A DNA stretch of 64,000 nt from Kiloniellaceae bacterium (GTDB lineage Bacteria; Pseudomonadota; Alphaproteobacteria; Kiloniellales; J153). The DNA lies in the NCBI GenBank assembly GCA_021776115.1, contig JAJFGN010000085.1, forward strand, positions 1-64,000. The letters run 5' to 3'. Below are positions 1-8,043 of the stretch, piece by piece. The translations under genes and the position numbers were made by a program. How positions within the stretch are numbered: the stretch's first letter is position 1; each line of letters starts with the position of its first letter. The notes under the pieces are model-generated. The model worked only from the letters and a program-made list of their open reading frames with translations. It was not told the origin of the DNA and did no database searches.

Positions 1-134
1 GATCGCTCGCCCTGGACCGGCGCAAATCTTCGCCGATTCGCGCCTGACAGAACATGCAAGGGGAAGTTGGTTTTTGGAGCGGCGTTACCCTGACTTTGGC
101 CCGTGATCTACGTTTAGCAGCGCAAGAAACAAAT
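1..134. other. Non-coding left edge, nothing recognised
   Basis: No supported gene. The ORF-track entries here have no family resemblance and run through the repeat that follows. The EamA gene on the minus strand ends at 288, so the whole 1-287 stretch lies downstream of it. Confidence 0.5.
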
Positions 135-172
135 GCCCCTCACCCCGACCCTCTCCCGCTGGGAGAGGGAGT
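135..172. repeat. GC-rich palindromic intergenic repeat
   Basis: A CCCTCTCCC / GGGAGAGGG hairpin preceded by a CACCCCGA block. This is the layout of short palindromic repeats scattered between genes in many alphaproteobacteria, and a related pair lies at 7853-7954. It may help terminate transcripts of the EamA gene, but no T-tract is visible. Confidence 0.6.
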
Positions 173-173
173 G

Positions 174-243
174 CGACCCGGCAATCCATCGCGGTCCGAG
201 TCTCGCTTTCCGATGGACCCGCGGGTCAAGCCCGCGGGTGACA
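174..243. repeat. Interspersed repeat, GACCCGGCAATCCATCG family
   Basis: The block starting GACCCGGCAATCCATCG and ending GGGTCAAGCCC...GGGTGACA recurs, diverged, at about 53215-53292. Each copy is partly self-complementary around the CGGGTCAAGCCCG portion. It is a dispersed non-coding repeat, not a gene. Confidence 0.65.
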
Positions 244-287
244 CAAGAGAGATAGGTGGCACCATTCGGGCCGGTGCGACCGGACCT

Positions 288-1295
288 TTAGTCTGGAACC
301 GCCTTTAAAGTTTCGCCGCGCGCCGATGTGGCCCGCTTGCGGAAAAGGCGGTCCAGGACGGCCTCGGCGGCGACCGCCGAACAGATCACCGCGATGGCCA
401 GAACCTGCCAGATAGACAGGCTGGTCCCCAGGAACACGATGGCCAGCAGGGCCGCGATCACCGGCTTCAGGAAGAACAGATACATCGCCCGGGTGATGTC
501 CGGCGCCGCCGCCAGGCCGCCGATCCACAGCCACTGCGTAATCGTCGTGTTGTAGAACGCCAGGACCACGATCGCGCTCGCCGCGACCGGCACCAGCGAG
601 GGCAAGGTGAAGACGTCGACCCATCTGCCGAACAAAACGCCGACGCCGAGCCAGAGGACCGCGCCGCCGAGAAACAGCGTGATCGCGGTGATGCGCAGAG
701 CGCCGTAGCGCGCGATGTAAGGCTTGATCAGGACCAGATAGACCGACATGAGCAGCGCGCACAGAATGGCGAAGACGATGCCGATCAGATTGCCGGCATG
801 GCCCGCCAACGCGAGGACCGCGCCGTCGGTCACCAGGAAGGCCACGCCCGCCACCGCGCCCAATCCCGAGACGATCTTGGCCGCGCCGATGGGGATCTTG
901 TTCACGGCCATGTTGATCAGGCCGACAAAGATCGGCGCCGTCGTCACCACCGTCGCGACCTGTGGCACGCTCGCATAGTCGAGCGACCAGTGAAAGAACA
1001 GGTAGGCGCTCGCCACGCCCAGAATCGAGAACGCAAGCAGGGCCCATCCGTCGCGGCGTAGCGGCGTGATCAGGTCGCGGCTGGCGGGGATCGCCAGCGC
1101 GACGACGACCAGCCCCGCGCCGCCGAGCACGAAGCGCCAGACCGAGATTTCCGGCCCCTCGATCGCGGAGTTGTTGGAGATCAGCTTGGCCACGAACTCG
1201 GACGAGGCGTGGCCGCAGACGCCGACGAAGACCGCCAGATACGCGATCCACGGGCGGCGGCGCCACAGAGCGGGGCGTGGCGCGTCGCCGCTCAC
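288..1295 (-). CDS. EamA/DMT-family transporter
   Basis: A 335-residue integral membrane protein of the drug/metabolite transporter superfamily, with about ten hydrophobic segments in two EamA repeats, probably an inner-membrane exporter of small metabolites. I start it at the GTG that overlaps the TGA of the upstream hydrolase (GTGA), giving VSGDAPRPALW before the first membrane segment. The longer ORF-track version runs back through the hydrolase gene in another frame. The overlap implies translational coupling. The substrate cannot be told from sequence. Confidence 0.85.
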   Translation of the reverse strand: MSGDAPRPALWRRRPWIAYLAVFVGVCGHASSEFVAKLISNNSAIEGPEISVWRFVLGGAGLVVVALAIPASRDLITPLRRDGWALLAFSILGVASAYLFFHWSLDYASVPQVATVVTTAPIFVGLINMAVNKIPIGAAKIVSGLGAVAGVAFLVTDGAVLALAGHAGNLIGIVFAILCALLMSVYLVLIKPYIARYGALRITAITLFLGGAVLWLGVGVLFGRWVDVFTLPSLVPVAASAIVVLAFYNTTITQWLWIGGLAAAPDITRAMYLFFLKPVIAALLAIVFLGTSLSIWQVLAIAVICSAVAAEAVLDRLFRKRATSARGETLKAVPD

Positions 1296-2137
1296 GAGGC
1301 GCCCCCGGGTGTGCCGAACGCGCCGGACGTCAACTTGGCGGCGAATCTCAGCAGGGCGCCGGCCAGTTCGTCCGGGCGCTCGGCGGGGATCATGTGACCG
1401 GCATCGGCCATGTCCACGCGCTCGGCTTTCGGCAGGCGGGCATAGAGTTCGTCCACATCGGCATAATTGAGAAAGACCCGGTCCTGCAGACCGGTCACGT
1501 TCAGTACCGGCACGTCGATTGCCTCGTAGGGAACATCCCAGTCCGCGGTGGCGCCGGATTTCAGCAGCATGTAGGCGCCGTCGCGTTCCGGAACCGGCGT
1601 GTAGGGGGCGTCGCGCAGGAAATCGCCGCGATTGCGCGCCAGCCACGCCTCGTTAAAGAGAAGCGGCACGAAGAGGTCGCGCAACAGCGCCAAACCGCCG
1701 ATCCGGGCGGCACGCACGAGGCCCTCGTTCAGCCAATCGAGGCGCACGCCTGCCTTGCGCAGGGTGTTGATCAGGACAAGGCCCTGCGCCGCCCCGGCGC
1801 CGCCGGCCAGGTGCGCCTTGAGGGCGAACAGGCCGCCGATCGAGAGGCCGACATGAACCGGCCGGGCCGGGCGCACATGCGCCAGCAGCGCCAGCGCGTC
1901 GGAGACGATGGTCGCCTCGCTGACGGAATCGAACGTGAAGGCGCTGTCGGCCTGGCCACGCAGGTTGAAGGCTAGCAGACCATGGCCGTGTCGTTGGAGC
2001 GCGGGGCCGACGCCGGCCGTCCACATGCTCTTGTCGCCGGTCAGCGCGTTGAAGCAAACGAAGGTGACTCCGCCGTCCGCCGGCGGCGCGTGGTCGTAGG
2101 CAAGGCTGTTGCCCGGTGAGAGGGGCAGGACGGGCAT
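1292..2137 (-). CDS. Alpha/beta hydrolase
   Basis: A 281-residue alpha/beta-hydrolase-fold protein. The nucleophile elbow is GLSIG (Ser about 99), the acid is probably the Asp in GLQDRVF and the base the His in DAGHM, so the catalytic triad looks complete. The ATG at 2137 gives the compact N-terminus MPVLPLSPGN; the ORF-track start adds about 38 residues without family character. Its stop overlaps the GTG of the EamA gene, so the two are one transcript. The substrate is unknown; esterase, lactonase and haloperoxidase-like relatives share this fold. Confidence 0.85.
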   Translation of the reverse strand: MPVLPLSPGNSLAYDHAPPADGGVTFVCFNALTGDKSMWTAGVGPALQRHGHGLLAFNLRGQADSAFTFDSVSEATIVSDALALLAHVRPARPVHVGLSIGGLFALKAHLAGGAGAAQGLVLINTLRKAGVRLDWLNEGLVRAARIGGLALLRDLFVPLLFNEAWLARNRGDFLRDAPYTPVPERDGAYMLLKSGATADWDVPYEAIDVPVLNVTGLQDRVFLNYADVDELYARLPKAERVDMADAGHMIPAERPDELAGALLRFAAKLTSGAFGTPGGAS

Positions 2138-2397
2138 GCACGGTCTCGCAATTTCGTAAAGTCCGCGGCGGACCGCCACTTGGCGAGAGATTCGCAGAGC
2201 CGGCCGCGCAACGCAATGACCATCCGCTACAGAGCATCCCTTTCGGGACACGCCAAGGATAAGCGACTTCGCTATTGCAGGCGCGCAATTGCATTAGCTT
2301 GTTGCGCCGCATGCCGTCACTCACCCGGTTCGGCGATCAAACCTGACCCGACTCCGTCCAGACTTTCATCCGGTGGAACACGCTTCGCTGCTCCACC

Positions 2398-2622
2398 CTA
2401 CGAGGCGCGCGCGCCCCTAACTCCCCGCCAAACACGCAGAATCGCAGCGGGGATGAGCAATAACGCACTGAAAATCACGCCCACCTCGTTCGGGCGGTTG
2501 CTGGGGTCGAGCACGCGTTCGGAACAGCTACAGCCTTCGGTTAGAATCGAACGTTTGTAGTAGCGTTCGAAGCTTTCCGGGCGGTGATTGCCGTAGCCGT
2601 GCTCTCGTGGGGTGCCGCGCAT
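2398..2622 (-). CDS. Small single-pass membrane protein, hypothetical
   Basis: A possible 74-residue protein with a polar N-terminal half containing CSC and one C-terminal hydrophobic helix (VGVIFSALLLIPAAILRVW) followed by a basic tail. The ATG at 2622 is preceded by GAGG at good spacing; the ORF-track TTG start lies just upstream. I do not recognise a family. It sits alone between the hydrolase and the LysR gene. A plausible small gene, but a chance ORF is not excluded. Confidence 0.4.
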   Translation of the reverse strand: MRGTPREHGYGNHRPESFERYYKRSILTEGCSCSERVLDPSNRPNEVGVIFSALLLIPAAILRVWRGVRGARAS

Positions 2623-2678
2623 CTCGTGCCTCAAGTTGGTTCCGGGTCAAGGTATCACACCGCGGGAAACGTGAGCCG

Positions 2679-3578
2679 TCAAAGTTCCAGGTAGCGGACG
2701 GTAGGGTCGACTACCCGGCCTTCGATCAGATCCCGTTGCGCCGCGATCTCCTTGCCAACGAAGTCCATGAAGGTGCGGATGCGGGCGCTCCGTTTTAGAT
2801 CCGGGTGGGTGAGCAGCCAGATGCCCAGATCGAACTCGCGGCTCGGCGGATACACTCTGACGAAGTCGGGGTCTTGCTCGACGCCGTAACAGGCCAGGTG
2901 GCCGACCCCTATGCCAGCGCGCACCGCCTCTACCATGCCCGATGCCGTGTTCATGCGGCACACGATGCGCGCGGCCGGGGCATGCCGGGCCATCCAACGG
3001 TCCATCATGCCGTTTTCCCAACACACCCACGGATAGCCGGTGAGCGGCACGTCCGGCCCCACCCGCTTCACCAAGCCGGGCGCGGCGTAAACGGGAAAAC
3101 TGTGCTCCGCCAGCTTGCGTCCGAGCAGAGTCTCGGGCGGGTTGTTGGTCGCCCGGACGATTACGTCCGCTTCGCGGCGCGACAGGCTGACCAAGTTCGG
3201 CCCCAACTCTATATCCAATCGAATTTCCGGGTAGGCCTGCAGAAAGCGCTGAAAGCAGGACATCAGATTTTTCCCGGTCGCATCGACGAGGGAAACCTGA
3301 ATGACGCCGCGAAGCTGGGCGTCCCGCCCCGCCAGCCGCAGGCTCGCGGTGTCGGCGTCTTCGCCCATGGACTGCGCGGTGGCGAAAAGCTCCTCACCCG
3401 CCGCCGTCAGGGCGATTCCTTCGCCCGTATGCTCAAATAGGGAAACGCCCAGTCCATCCTCGAAGGCGCGCATGCGGCGCGAGACAGTGCTGTGGGTCAT
3501 GGCAAGCTGCCGCGCCGCGCCGGAAAAAGAGCCCTCCGAGCCGACGGCCCGCAAGATCTTGAGGTCGTCCCATTTCAT
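2679..3578 (-). CDS. LysR-family transcriptional regulator
   Basis: A 299-residue LysR-type regulator. Residues 1-60 form the winged helix-turn-helix (MKWDDLKILRAV, then FSGAARQLAMTHSTVSRRMR) and the remainder is the periplasmic-binding-like effector domain. The start is the second of two close ATGs (3578; the other is at 3587); the ORF-track start adds about 30 residues upstream. It is divergent from the secreted protein gene at 3708, which is therefore the obvious candidate target. A CTGTG-N8-CACAG inverted repeat overlaps the start region. Confidence 0.88.
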   Translation of the reverse strand: MKWDDLKILRAVGSEGSFSGAARQLAMTHSTVSRRMRAFEDGLGVSLFEHTGEGIALTAAGEELFATAQSMGEDADTASLRLAGRDAQLRGVIQVSLVDATGKNLMSCFQRFLQAYPEIRLDIELGPNLVSLSRREADVIVRATNNPPETLLGRKLAEHSFPVYAAPGLVKRVGPDVPLTGYPWVCWENGMMDRWMARHAPAARIVCRMNTASGMVEAVRAGIGVGHLACYGVEQDPDFVRVYPPSREFDLGIWLLTHPDLKRSARIRTFMDFVGKEIAAQRDLIEGRVVDPTVRYLEL

Positions 3579-3579
3579 G

Positions 3580-3597
3580 CTGTGCATTTTCACACAG
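3580..3597. promoter_or_regulatory. Inverted repeat CTGTG-N8-CACAG near LysR start
   Basis: An 18-base dyad immediately upstream of the preferred lysR ATG and inside the divergent intergenic region. LysR proteins often bind such dyads and repress their own genes. Only the symmetry is seen; operator function is inferred. Confidence 0.3.
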
Positions 3598-3707
3598 TAG
3601 ACTATCGATTTTAGGCAATACCATAACATTTTCTCACAGGTAATTCTGTCGCCAGTTGGAGAAGCGGGCACGCGGTCCGCTCACCTTCATGGATCTGGGA
3701 GAAAGAC

Positions 3708-4409
3708 ATGAAACATCGGGTTCAGGCTCTCACCCTCGCGGCGGCTGTCCTTACCCTCGGCCTGGCCACAAGCGCCAAGGCGGAATTCTCGGGCGGCTAC
3801 GCCGTGCTCGGGCTTTTTAGCCTTGGCAACCAGGATAGTTACAGCGCCGCGGTGAGGACGTTGCGGGAAAATGCCGAAGGGCGCGGCTGCGCGCTGCAAG
3901 TCGAGGGGAATATCGTCAACGCAAACGGTAACCTGGACCTTCCTACGACCGATCGTTTCGTGCTCGTCACCTGCGCCTCGGCGCTACTGCACGACGCCGG
4001 GGGCCGGGCCGTATTCAAGGATTTGCGGTCGGCATCGAAAGGAAGCGTTCTTTTTGGGGGCGCGATGGTCGGGCGAAAAAACGAAGGTGCCTTTCCCCAG
4101 GACGGCGTGTACGTCTTTAAGGTCAGCGAATATACCAACCGCGATTCGGACAAGATGGACCGCGACCTGAAGTCCTTGAGCGCGGCGGCCGCCAAGCGCC
4201 CAAATGCCTACGCGACCCCGGCGACGATTGAGGTGAGCGAGGCCACAGGCTTCAGAACCCCCGACGAAGTCGTGGTCATTCACTATCCGACGGCGGAGGC
4301 GGGACCGGCCTTCCGAAAAGCCAACGAAGACATCATGAAGCGCATAGGTGCCTTCAACGACGAACACATTTCGGCTTATGTCTACCTCGGTGCGGTGCCG
4401 GCGAAATGA
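3708..4409 (+). CDS. Secreted protein of unknown function
   Basis: A 233-residue protein with a clear Sec signal peptide (MKHRVQALTLAAAVLTLGLA, probable cleavage after AKA near residue 26), so probably periplasmic. A purine-rich GGGAGAAAGAC precedes the ATG. Two Cys (GRGCAL and LVTCAS) might form a disulphide. No catalytic motif or known domain is recognised. It is divergent from a LysR regulator that may control it. Confidence 0.75.
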   Translation: MKHRVQALTLAAAVLTLGLATSAKAEFSGGYAVLGLFSLGNQDSYSAAVRTLRENAEGRGCALQVEGNIVNANGNLDLPTTDRFVLVTCASALLHDAGGRAVFKDLRSASKGSVLFGGAMVGRKNEGAFPQDGVYVFKVSEYTNRDSDKMDRDLKSLSAAAAKRPNAYATPATIEVSEATGFRTPDEVVVIHYPTAEAGPAFRKANEDIMKRIGAFNDEHISAYVYLGAVPAK

Positions 4410-4426
4410 GTGAGTTCTCGCACCGA

Positions 4427-4512
4427 CGCCTTAACCCCGTGCCCCCGTGAGATGGGATAGAGCGAGGTGACCAGCAGCAGCGCCATGACCACGTTGAAAA
4501 CGCGCACGGCCT
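4427..4512 (-). pseudogene. Truncated duplicate of the lysE 3' end
   Basis: About 85 bases nearly identical to the last part of the intact LysE gene at 6351-6439, in the same orientation. Read on the minus strand it gives AVRVFNVVMALLLVTSLYPI, matching the intact AVRVFNVVMALLLVASLYPI, then loses frame because one base is missing (GTGAGATGG against GTGACGATGG). It is a dead gene remnant on the far side of mscS from the intact copy. Confidence 0.85.
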
Positions 4513-4521
4513 GCATATTCC

Positions 4522-6195
4522 CTACGCGGATGGCGAGGCGAAGCGCTTGTCCGGCGGGACGATCTTAGGTTCCGAGGGATCGCCGACATAGGCGGGCGTC
4601 ATGATCTGGACGCCCTGCTCGTTGAAGATATCGAGAATGTTTTCGTGGAGCCGCGAATAAAGCCGCGGCATCGACGAGGGGTCGTCGGCATAGACGTTCA
4701 ACTCATACAGAACGCAAAAGTCCCCCAGGGTGCTTTTCAGGACAAAGGGGGGCGGGGTGCGAAGCAGCCCCGGTGTCCGTTCGGCGGCCTGCAGCAGCAT
4801 GGCCTCGACCTGCCGCCACGGCGCCTCGTACCCGATCCCCACGGTGGTGTGTAGAATCAGCCCTCGCTCCGTGGCGAGCGTGCTGTAGTTCACGACTTCG
4901 TTGTTCAGGATGACGGTGTTCGGGACCACGATCTCCTCGTTCTTTATCGAGCGCAGGTGGGTTTCCAGAAGCCGCATCTCGACCACATCGCCGACGGTAT
5001 CCTTAACCTTGATGCGGTCGCCGATCCGGAAGGCGCGCCGATAGGTCATCGTGTAGCCGGCGATCAAGTTGCCGATGATCGAGGTCGAGCCGAGCGACAG
5101 CACAAGGCCGAGGAATATCGAGACGCCCTTGAAGGCGGCGGAGTCCGATCCCGGAATGTAGGGATAGGCCACCACCACCGCGATGGCGATCGCGAATAGC
5201 CGGATGATCTTATAAGTGGGCAAGGCCCACTCCCGGTCAAAGCCTGCGAGCCTGACCCGCCCTAGGGCGACCGCGCCAAAGAACAGCCGTGTCATCTTGA
5301 GCAGGTATCGGACGATCAGCACCAGGATCAGAATAAAGATCAGGTTGGGCAGGGCCGCGAGCGTGGCCGTGCCAATCGTCTCGAGCGGCCCCAGGATCAG
5401 GCGCAGGAAGTGCAGCCCGAACGGCCGGGTCCAGGGATAAAGGCCGAGCACGTAATGCAGATAGCCTATGAGCAGCGCGAGGACGGCCAAAACGTGCACG
5501 GTGCCAATGGCGCCACGCAACGCCGACCACAGATCCTCCGCTTCCAGGATATGGAACGATTGAATCAGGACGTCCTTCATGCGCGCCTTGTAGCGCCGCT
5601 CGAGCACGGCATTGAGCCGCCTGAAGACCCAGGCAAGCACGACCAAGACGACGACCAAAGCCAGGCTCGCGCCACCGGCGTAGTAGCTGTTTCTCAACAG
5701 CACGGGTCGCGTGCGCTGGGTCCGGTAATCCTGGACCGCGCGTGCGATTCTGTTCTTAAAAGCCCCGGCGAGGGCGGTTCGCGTGATGCCTTCGGCGCGC
5801 GCATCGAGGTCGAAGACCGACATCACCAGGCGTTTGTCGGAGAGGATCTTGGTTTGATCTCTGAGATCGAACACCCGTAACGACTCGATAGAAACCGCGT
5901 TGTCCCTCGCGATCTCCTCTATCCGGGACATGATCGCTTGGGCACGCCGCCGGGCCTGATCCGCCGTACCGCCGCGAACGCTGAAGAGAACGTATCCGTC
6001 GATTTCGACCGAGGCCGCACTGTCCGAAGTCTCAACGGCTTCGTCCATAACGTTCGGCTGCAAAACTTGCGCGGCAGCGCCGATCGGCGCGATCAGCATC
6101 GCGAACGTCAGTAGGAAAATGCCGCGCCAAAAATGCGGCGGCGCTGCGCCACGCCAAGGCCGGGATTTTCCGGGTAAGGTCTTCCCTAGGTTCAT
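4522..6195 (-). CDS. MscS-family mechanosensitive ion channel
   Basis: A 557-residue inner-membrane channel homologue. Order: signal/anchor (about 20-42, ending GAAAQ), periplasmic region to about 155, several membrane helices, then the MscS beta domain with GDRIKVKDTVGDVVEM and the VPN motif (EEIVVPNTVILNNEVVNYS), and a cytoplasmic alpha/beta domain. MscS proteins release solutes on hypo-osmotic shock; the extra periplasmic domain places it among the larger relatives. It lies between the intact lysE gene and a decayed lysE 3' fragment, in the same orientation as both. Confidence 0.88.
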   Translation of the reverse strand: MNLGKTLPGKSRPWRGAAPPHFWRGIFLLTFAMLIAPIGAAAQVLQPNVMDEAVETSDSAASVEIDGYVLFSVRGGTADQARRRAQAIMSRIEEIARDNAVSIESLRVFDLRDQTKILSDKRLVMSVFDLDARAEGITRTALAGAFKNRIARAVQDYRTQRTRPVLLRNSYYAGGASLALVVVLVVLAWVFRRLNAVLERRYKARMKDVLIQSFHILEAEDLWSALRGAIGTVHVLAVLALLIGYLHYVLGLYPWTRPFGLHFLRLILGPLETIGTATLAALPNLIFILILVLIVRYLLKMTRLFFGAVALGRVRLAGFDREWALPTYKIIRLFAIAIAVVVAYPYIPGSDSAAFKGVSIFLGLVLSLGSTSIIGNLIAGYTMTYRRAFRIGDRIKVKDTVGDVVEMRLLETHLRSIKNEEIVVPNTVILNNEVVNYSTLATERGLILHTTVGIGYEAPWRQVEAMLLQAAERTPGLLRTPPPFVLKSTLGDFCVLYELNVYADDPSSMPRLYSRLHENILDIFNEQGVQIMTPAYVGDPSEPKIVPPDKRFASPSA

Positions 6196-6355
6196 AATCG
6201 TCCGTCTCGGTCTTGCCGGAGGCGGCGCCTGCTATCGAGAACTAAGCTCGATACGGCGTTGCTGTGTGCAGGACCATTCTTATAATCCACATAGATAATG
6301 TGGTTATTTTCGCCGATTTGCCAAACAGCTTTTTGCGCGGCGCGGCGTATGCGCC

Positions 6356-6982
6356 CTAACCCCATGCCCCCGTGACGATGGGATAGAGCGAGGCGACCAG
6401 CAGCAGCGCCATGACCACGTTGAAAACGCGCACGGCCTTGGCGTTCTTGACCACGCGCTGCAAGGCGGTACCGAAGCCAACCCAGGTTGTGCCCGAGGCT
6501 ATGCCGAAGCTGCCGAACAGCCCCGCGATCACGATGACATTGAAAGGAAAGACCGCGACCGTGGCATAGGTCGAGATCGCGGCGAGCATCATGACCCAGG
6601 CCTTGGGGTTGACCCATTGAAAGGCGGCGGCCTGAAGGAAGGTAATGGGCTTTGCTTGGCGGCGGGCTTGCGCTTCGCCGTCCCGCGCGACCGGGCCCGA
6701 GGTCGCGATCGCCCAAGCCAAGTACAAGAGGTACGCCGCGCCGACGTACTTCAACACGGTGTAGAGCACCGGATAAGCCGTGACCACGGCGCCCAGGCCC
6801 AGCCCCACCGCCAGCACCATGGCCCCAAAGCCCAGCGCCACCCCGAAGATGTGCGGCACCGCGCGGCGAAACCCATAGTTCAGGCCCGTTGTCATCAACA
6901 TGATGTTATTCGGCCCCGGCGTGAACAGGGTCACGACGCAGAAGGCTACAAGCGCGGCCAGTAAATCGATTTGGGCAATCAT
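6356..6982 (-). CDS. LysE/RhtB-family amino-acid exporter
   Basis: A 208-residue membrane protein with the family signature LFTPGPNNIMLM near the N-terminus and five to six hydrophobic helices. The family exports amino acids or their analogues through the inner membrane. The ATG at 6982 (MIAQIDLLAAL) is preferred to the TTG two codons upstream on the ORF track. The last 85 bases of this gene are duplicated beyond mscS at 4427-4512. The substrate cannot be told from sequence. Confidence 0.87.
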   Translation of the reverse strand: MIAQIDLLAALVAFCVVTLFTPGPNNIMLMTTGLNYGFRRAVPHIFGVALGFGAMVLAVGLGLGAVVTAYPVLYTVLKYVGAAYLLYLAWAIATSGPVARDGEAQARRQAKPITFLQAAAFQWVNPKAWVMMLAAISTYATVAVFPFNVIVIAGLFGSFGIASGTTWVGFGTALQRVVKNAKAVRVFNVVMALLLVASLYPIVTGAWG

Positions 6983-7089
6983 GAGCAAATACGGCTAGAT
7001 CGTTGGAAGGGCGCCAAGATGAGATAACCGCGGTCCGAGCGCAACATCTTCTAGACAATCGCACTTACCGCCGCGGCTTGCCGCCGGCA

Positions 7090-7262
7090 ATATCCACAGC
7101 CTTTCCTTCGCGCGGGGACCGGGGACGCGTTAGGCTGGAGGCGAACGACGACACAACAAAGGAGCGAGGCCCCATGACACTTTCCGGCCGCCTTTTCCGA
7201 CCGCGCTTTGGGCCGCCGGAGGGTGTGCTGTAAATTCCCTGTTCTCAGGGAATAACAGGGAA
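7090..7262 (+). repeat. Dispersed repeat element, copy A
   Basis: A non-coding block starting at ATATCCACAGCCTTT and ending in a 28-base sequence built on TTCCCTGTTCTCAGGGAA. A diverged copy lies in reverse orientation at 31356-31513; the terminal 28 bases are exactly shared while the middle is only partly conserved. The shadow translations of both copies share RKGCGY and CC[IV]VVR, which reflects the DNA repeat and not a protein. It occupies most of the lysE-ridA gap; no other feature is seen there. Confidence 0.75.
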
Positions 7263-7358
7263 AGCGATTCCACCCCGCCTTGCCTGGTCCCGGCGGCCCG
7301 GATATCTTCCGCCGCTGCAAGAGAACGGACCAACAGACAACACGCGGGAGCAACGACT

Positions 7359-7826
7359 ATGGCGGGAAAGATCGACGCACGGCTGAAAGAACTCGGCATC
7401 GAGATCGCGGAGGCGGCGGCGCCGGTCGCCAACTACGTCGGCTATGTGCAGACCGGCAACCTGGTCTTCGTGTCCGGTCAGGTCACGGTCGAGGGCGGCC
7501 AGTTCAAATACAAGGGCAAGCTGGGCGCGGAAATCTCGGTCGAAGAGGGCCAAGCCGCCGCACGGCTGTGCGCGACCAACATCATCGCCCAGTTGAAGTC
7601 GGCCTGCGGCGGCGATCTGGACCGGGTCCAGCGGATCGTGAAGCTGGGCGGTTTCGTCAATTCGGCCCCCGACTTCACCGACCAGCCCAAGGTAATCAAC
7701 GGCGCGTCGGACCTGATGGTCGAGGTGTTCGGCGATAAGGGCAAGCACGCCCGCGCCGCCGTCTCGGCCGGCTCCCTGCCCATGGGGGTCGCGGTCGAGG
7801 TCGACGCGGTTGTGGAGATTTCCTGA
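7359..7826 (+). CDS. RidA/YjgF-family protein
   Basis: A 155-residue member of the RidA superfamily, which hydrolyses reactive enamine/imine intermediates from PLP enzymes. The chain fits the longer YjgF-like subgroup: VFVSGQVTVEGG at the N-terminal strand and the conserved Arg in GKHARAAVSAGSLPMG near the C-terminus, the residue that binds the carboxylate in active RidA. GGGAGCAACGACT precedes the ATG. It lies upstream of a glutamine-synthetase-like gene in the same direction but separated by a palindromic repeat. Confidence 0.88.
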   Translation: MAGKIDARLKELGIEIAEAAAPVANYVGYVQTGNLVFVSGQVTVEGGQFKYKGKLGAEISVEEGQAAARLCATNIIAQLKSACGGDLDRVQRIVKLGGFVNSAPDFTDQPKVINGASDLMVEVFGDKGKHARAAVSAGSLPMGVAVEVDAVVEIS

Positions 7827-7852
7827 CGCCGGCGATCATGCAACACGCGCCG

Positions 7853-7954
7853 TCACCCCCACCCCGGCCCTCCCCCATCGAGGGGGAGGGAGAAGAAGTG
7901 CGGGCCGGCCCTATATTCCCTCCCCCCTTGAGGGGGAGGGTTAGGGTGGGGGGT
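7853..7954. repeat. Paired GC-rich hairpins between ridA and the GS-like gene
   Basis: Two successive hairpins, each CCCTCCCCC, a 5-base loop, then GGGGGAGGG, inside a larger inverted repeat with CACCCC/GGGGTG flanks. It resembles the element at 135-172. It probably acts as a transcript-stabilising or attenuating structure downstream of ridA. Confidence 0.7.
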
Positions 7955-8043
7955 ATCGCGGTCGTTCGCTTGAGCTTCACCTTGGGCCTAGCCGGCCCGC
8001 CCCGCTTGCCGTTTCTTAACCGGGCCGTGCGCCAAATGAGTCC

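Noticed and set aside
7090-7110. TATCCACA as a DnaA box or replication origin
   Set aside because: A single eight-base match in a dispersed repeat, with no cluster, AT-rich unwinding region or dnaA/parAB neighbour. mipZ alone does not imply an origin.
7090-7262. Small proteins with RKGCGY and CYSLRTGN in the repeat
   Set aside because: The same translations arise from copy B because the DNA is repeated; neither has a start context or coding pattern.
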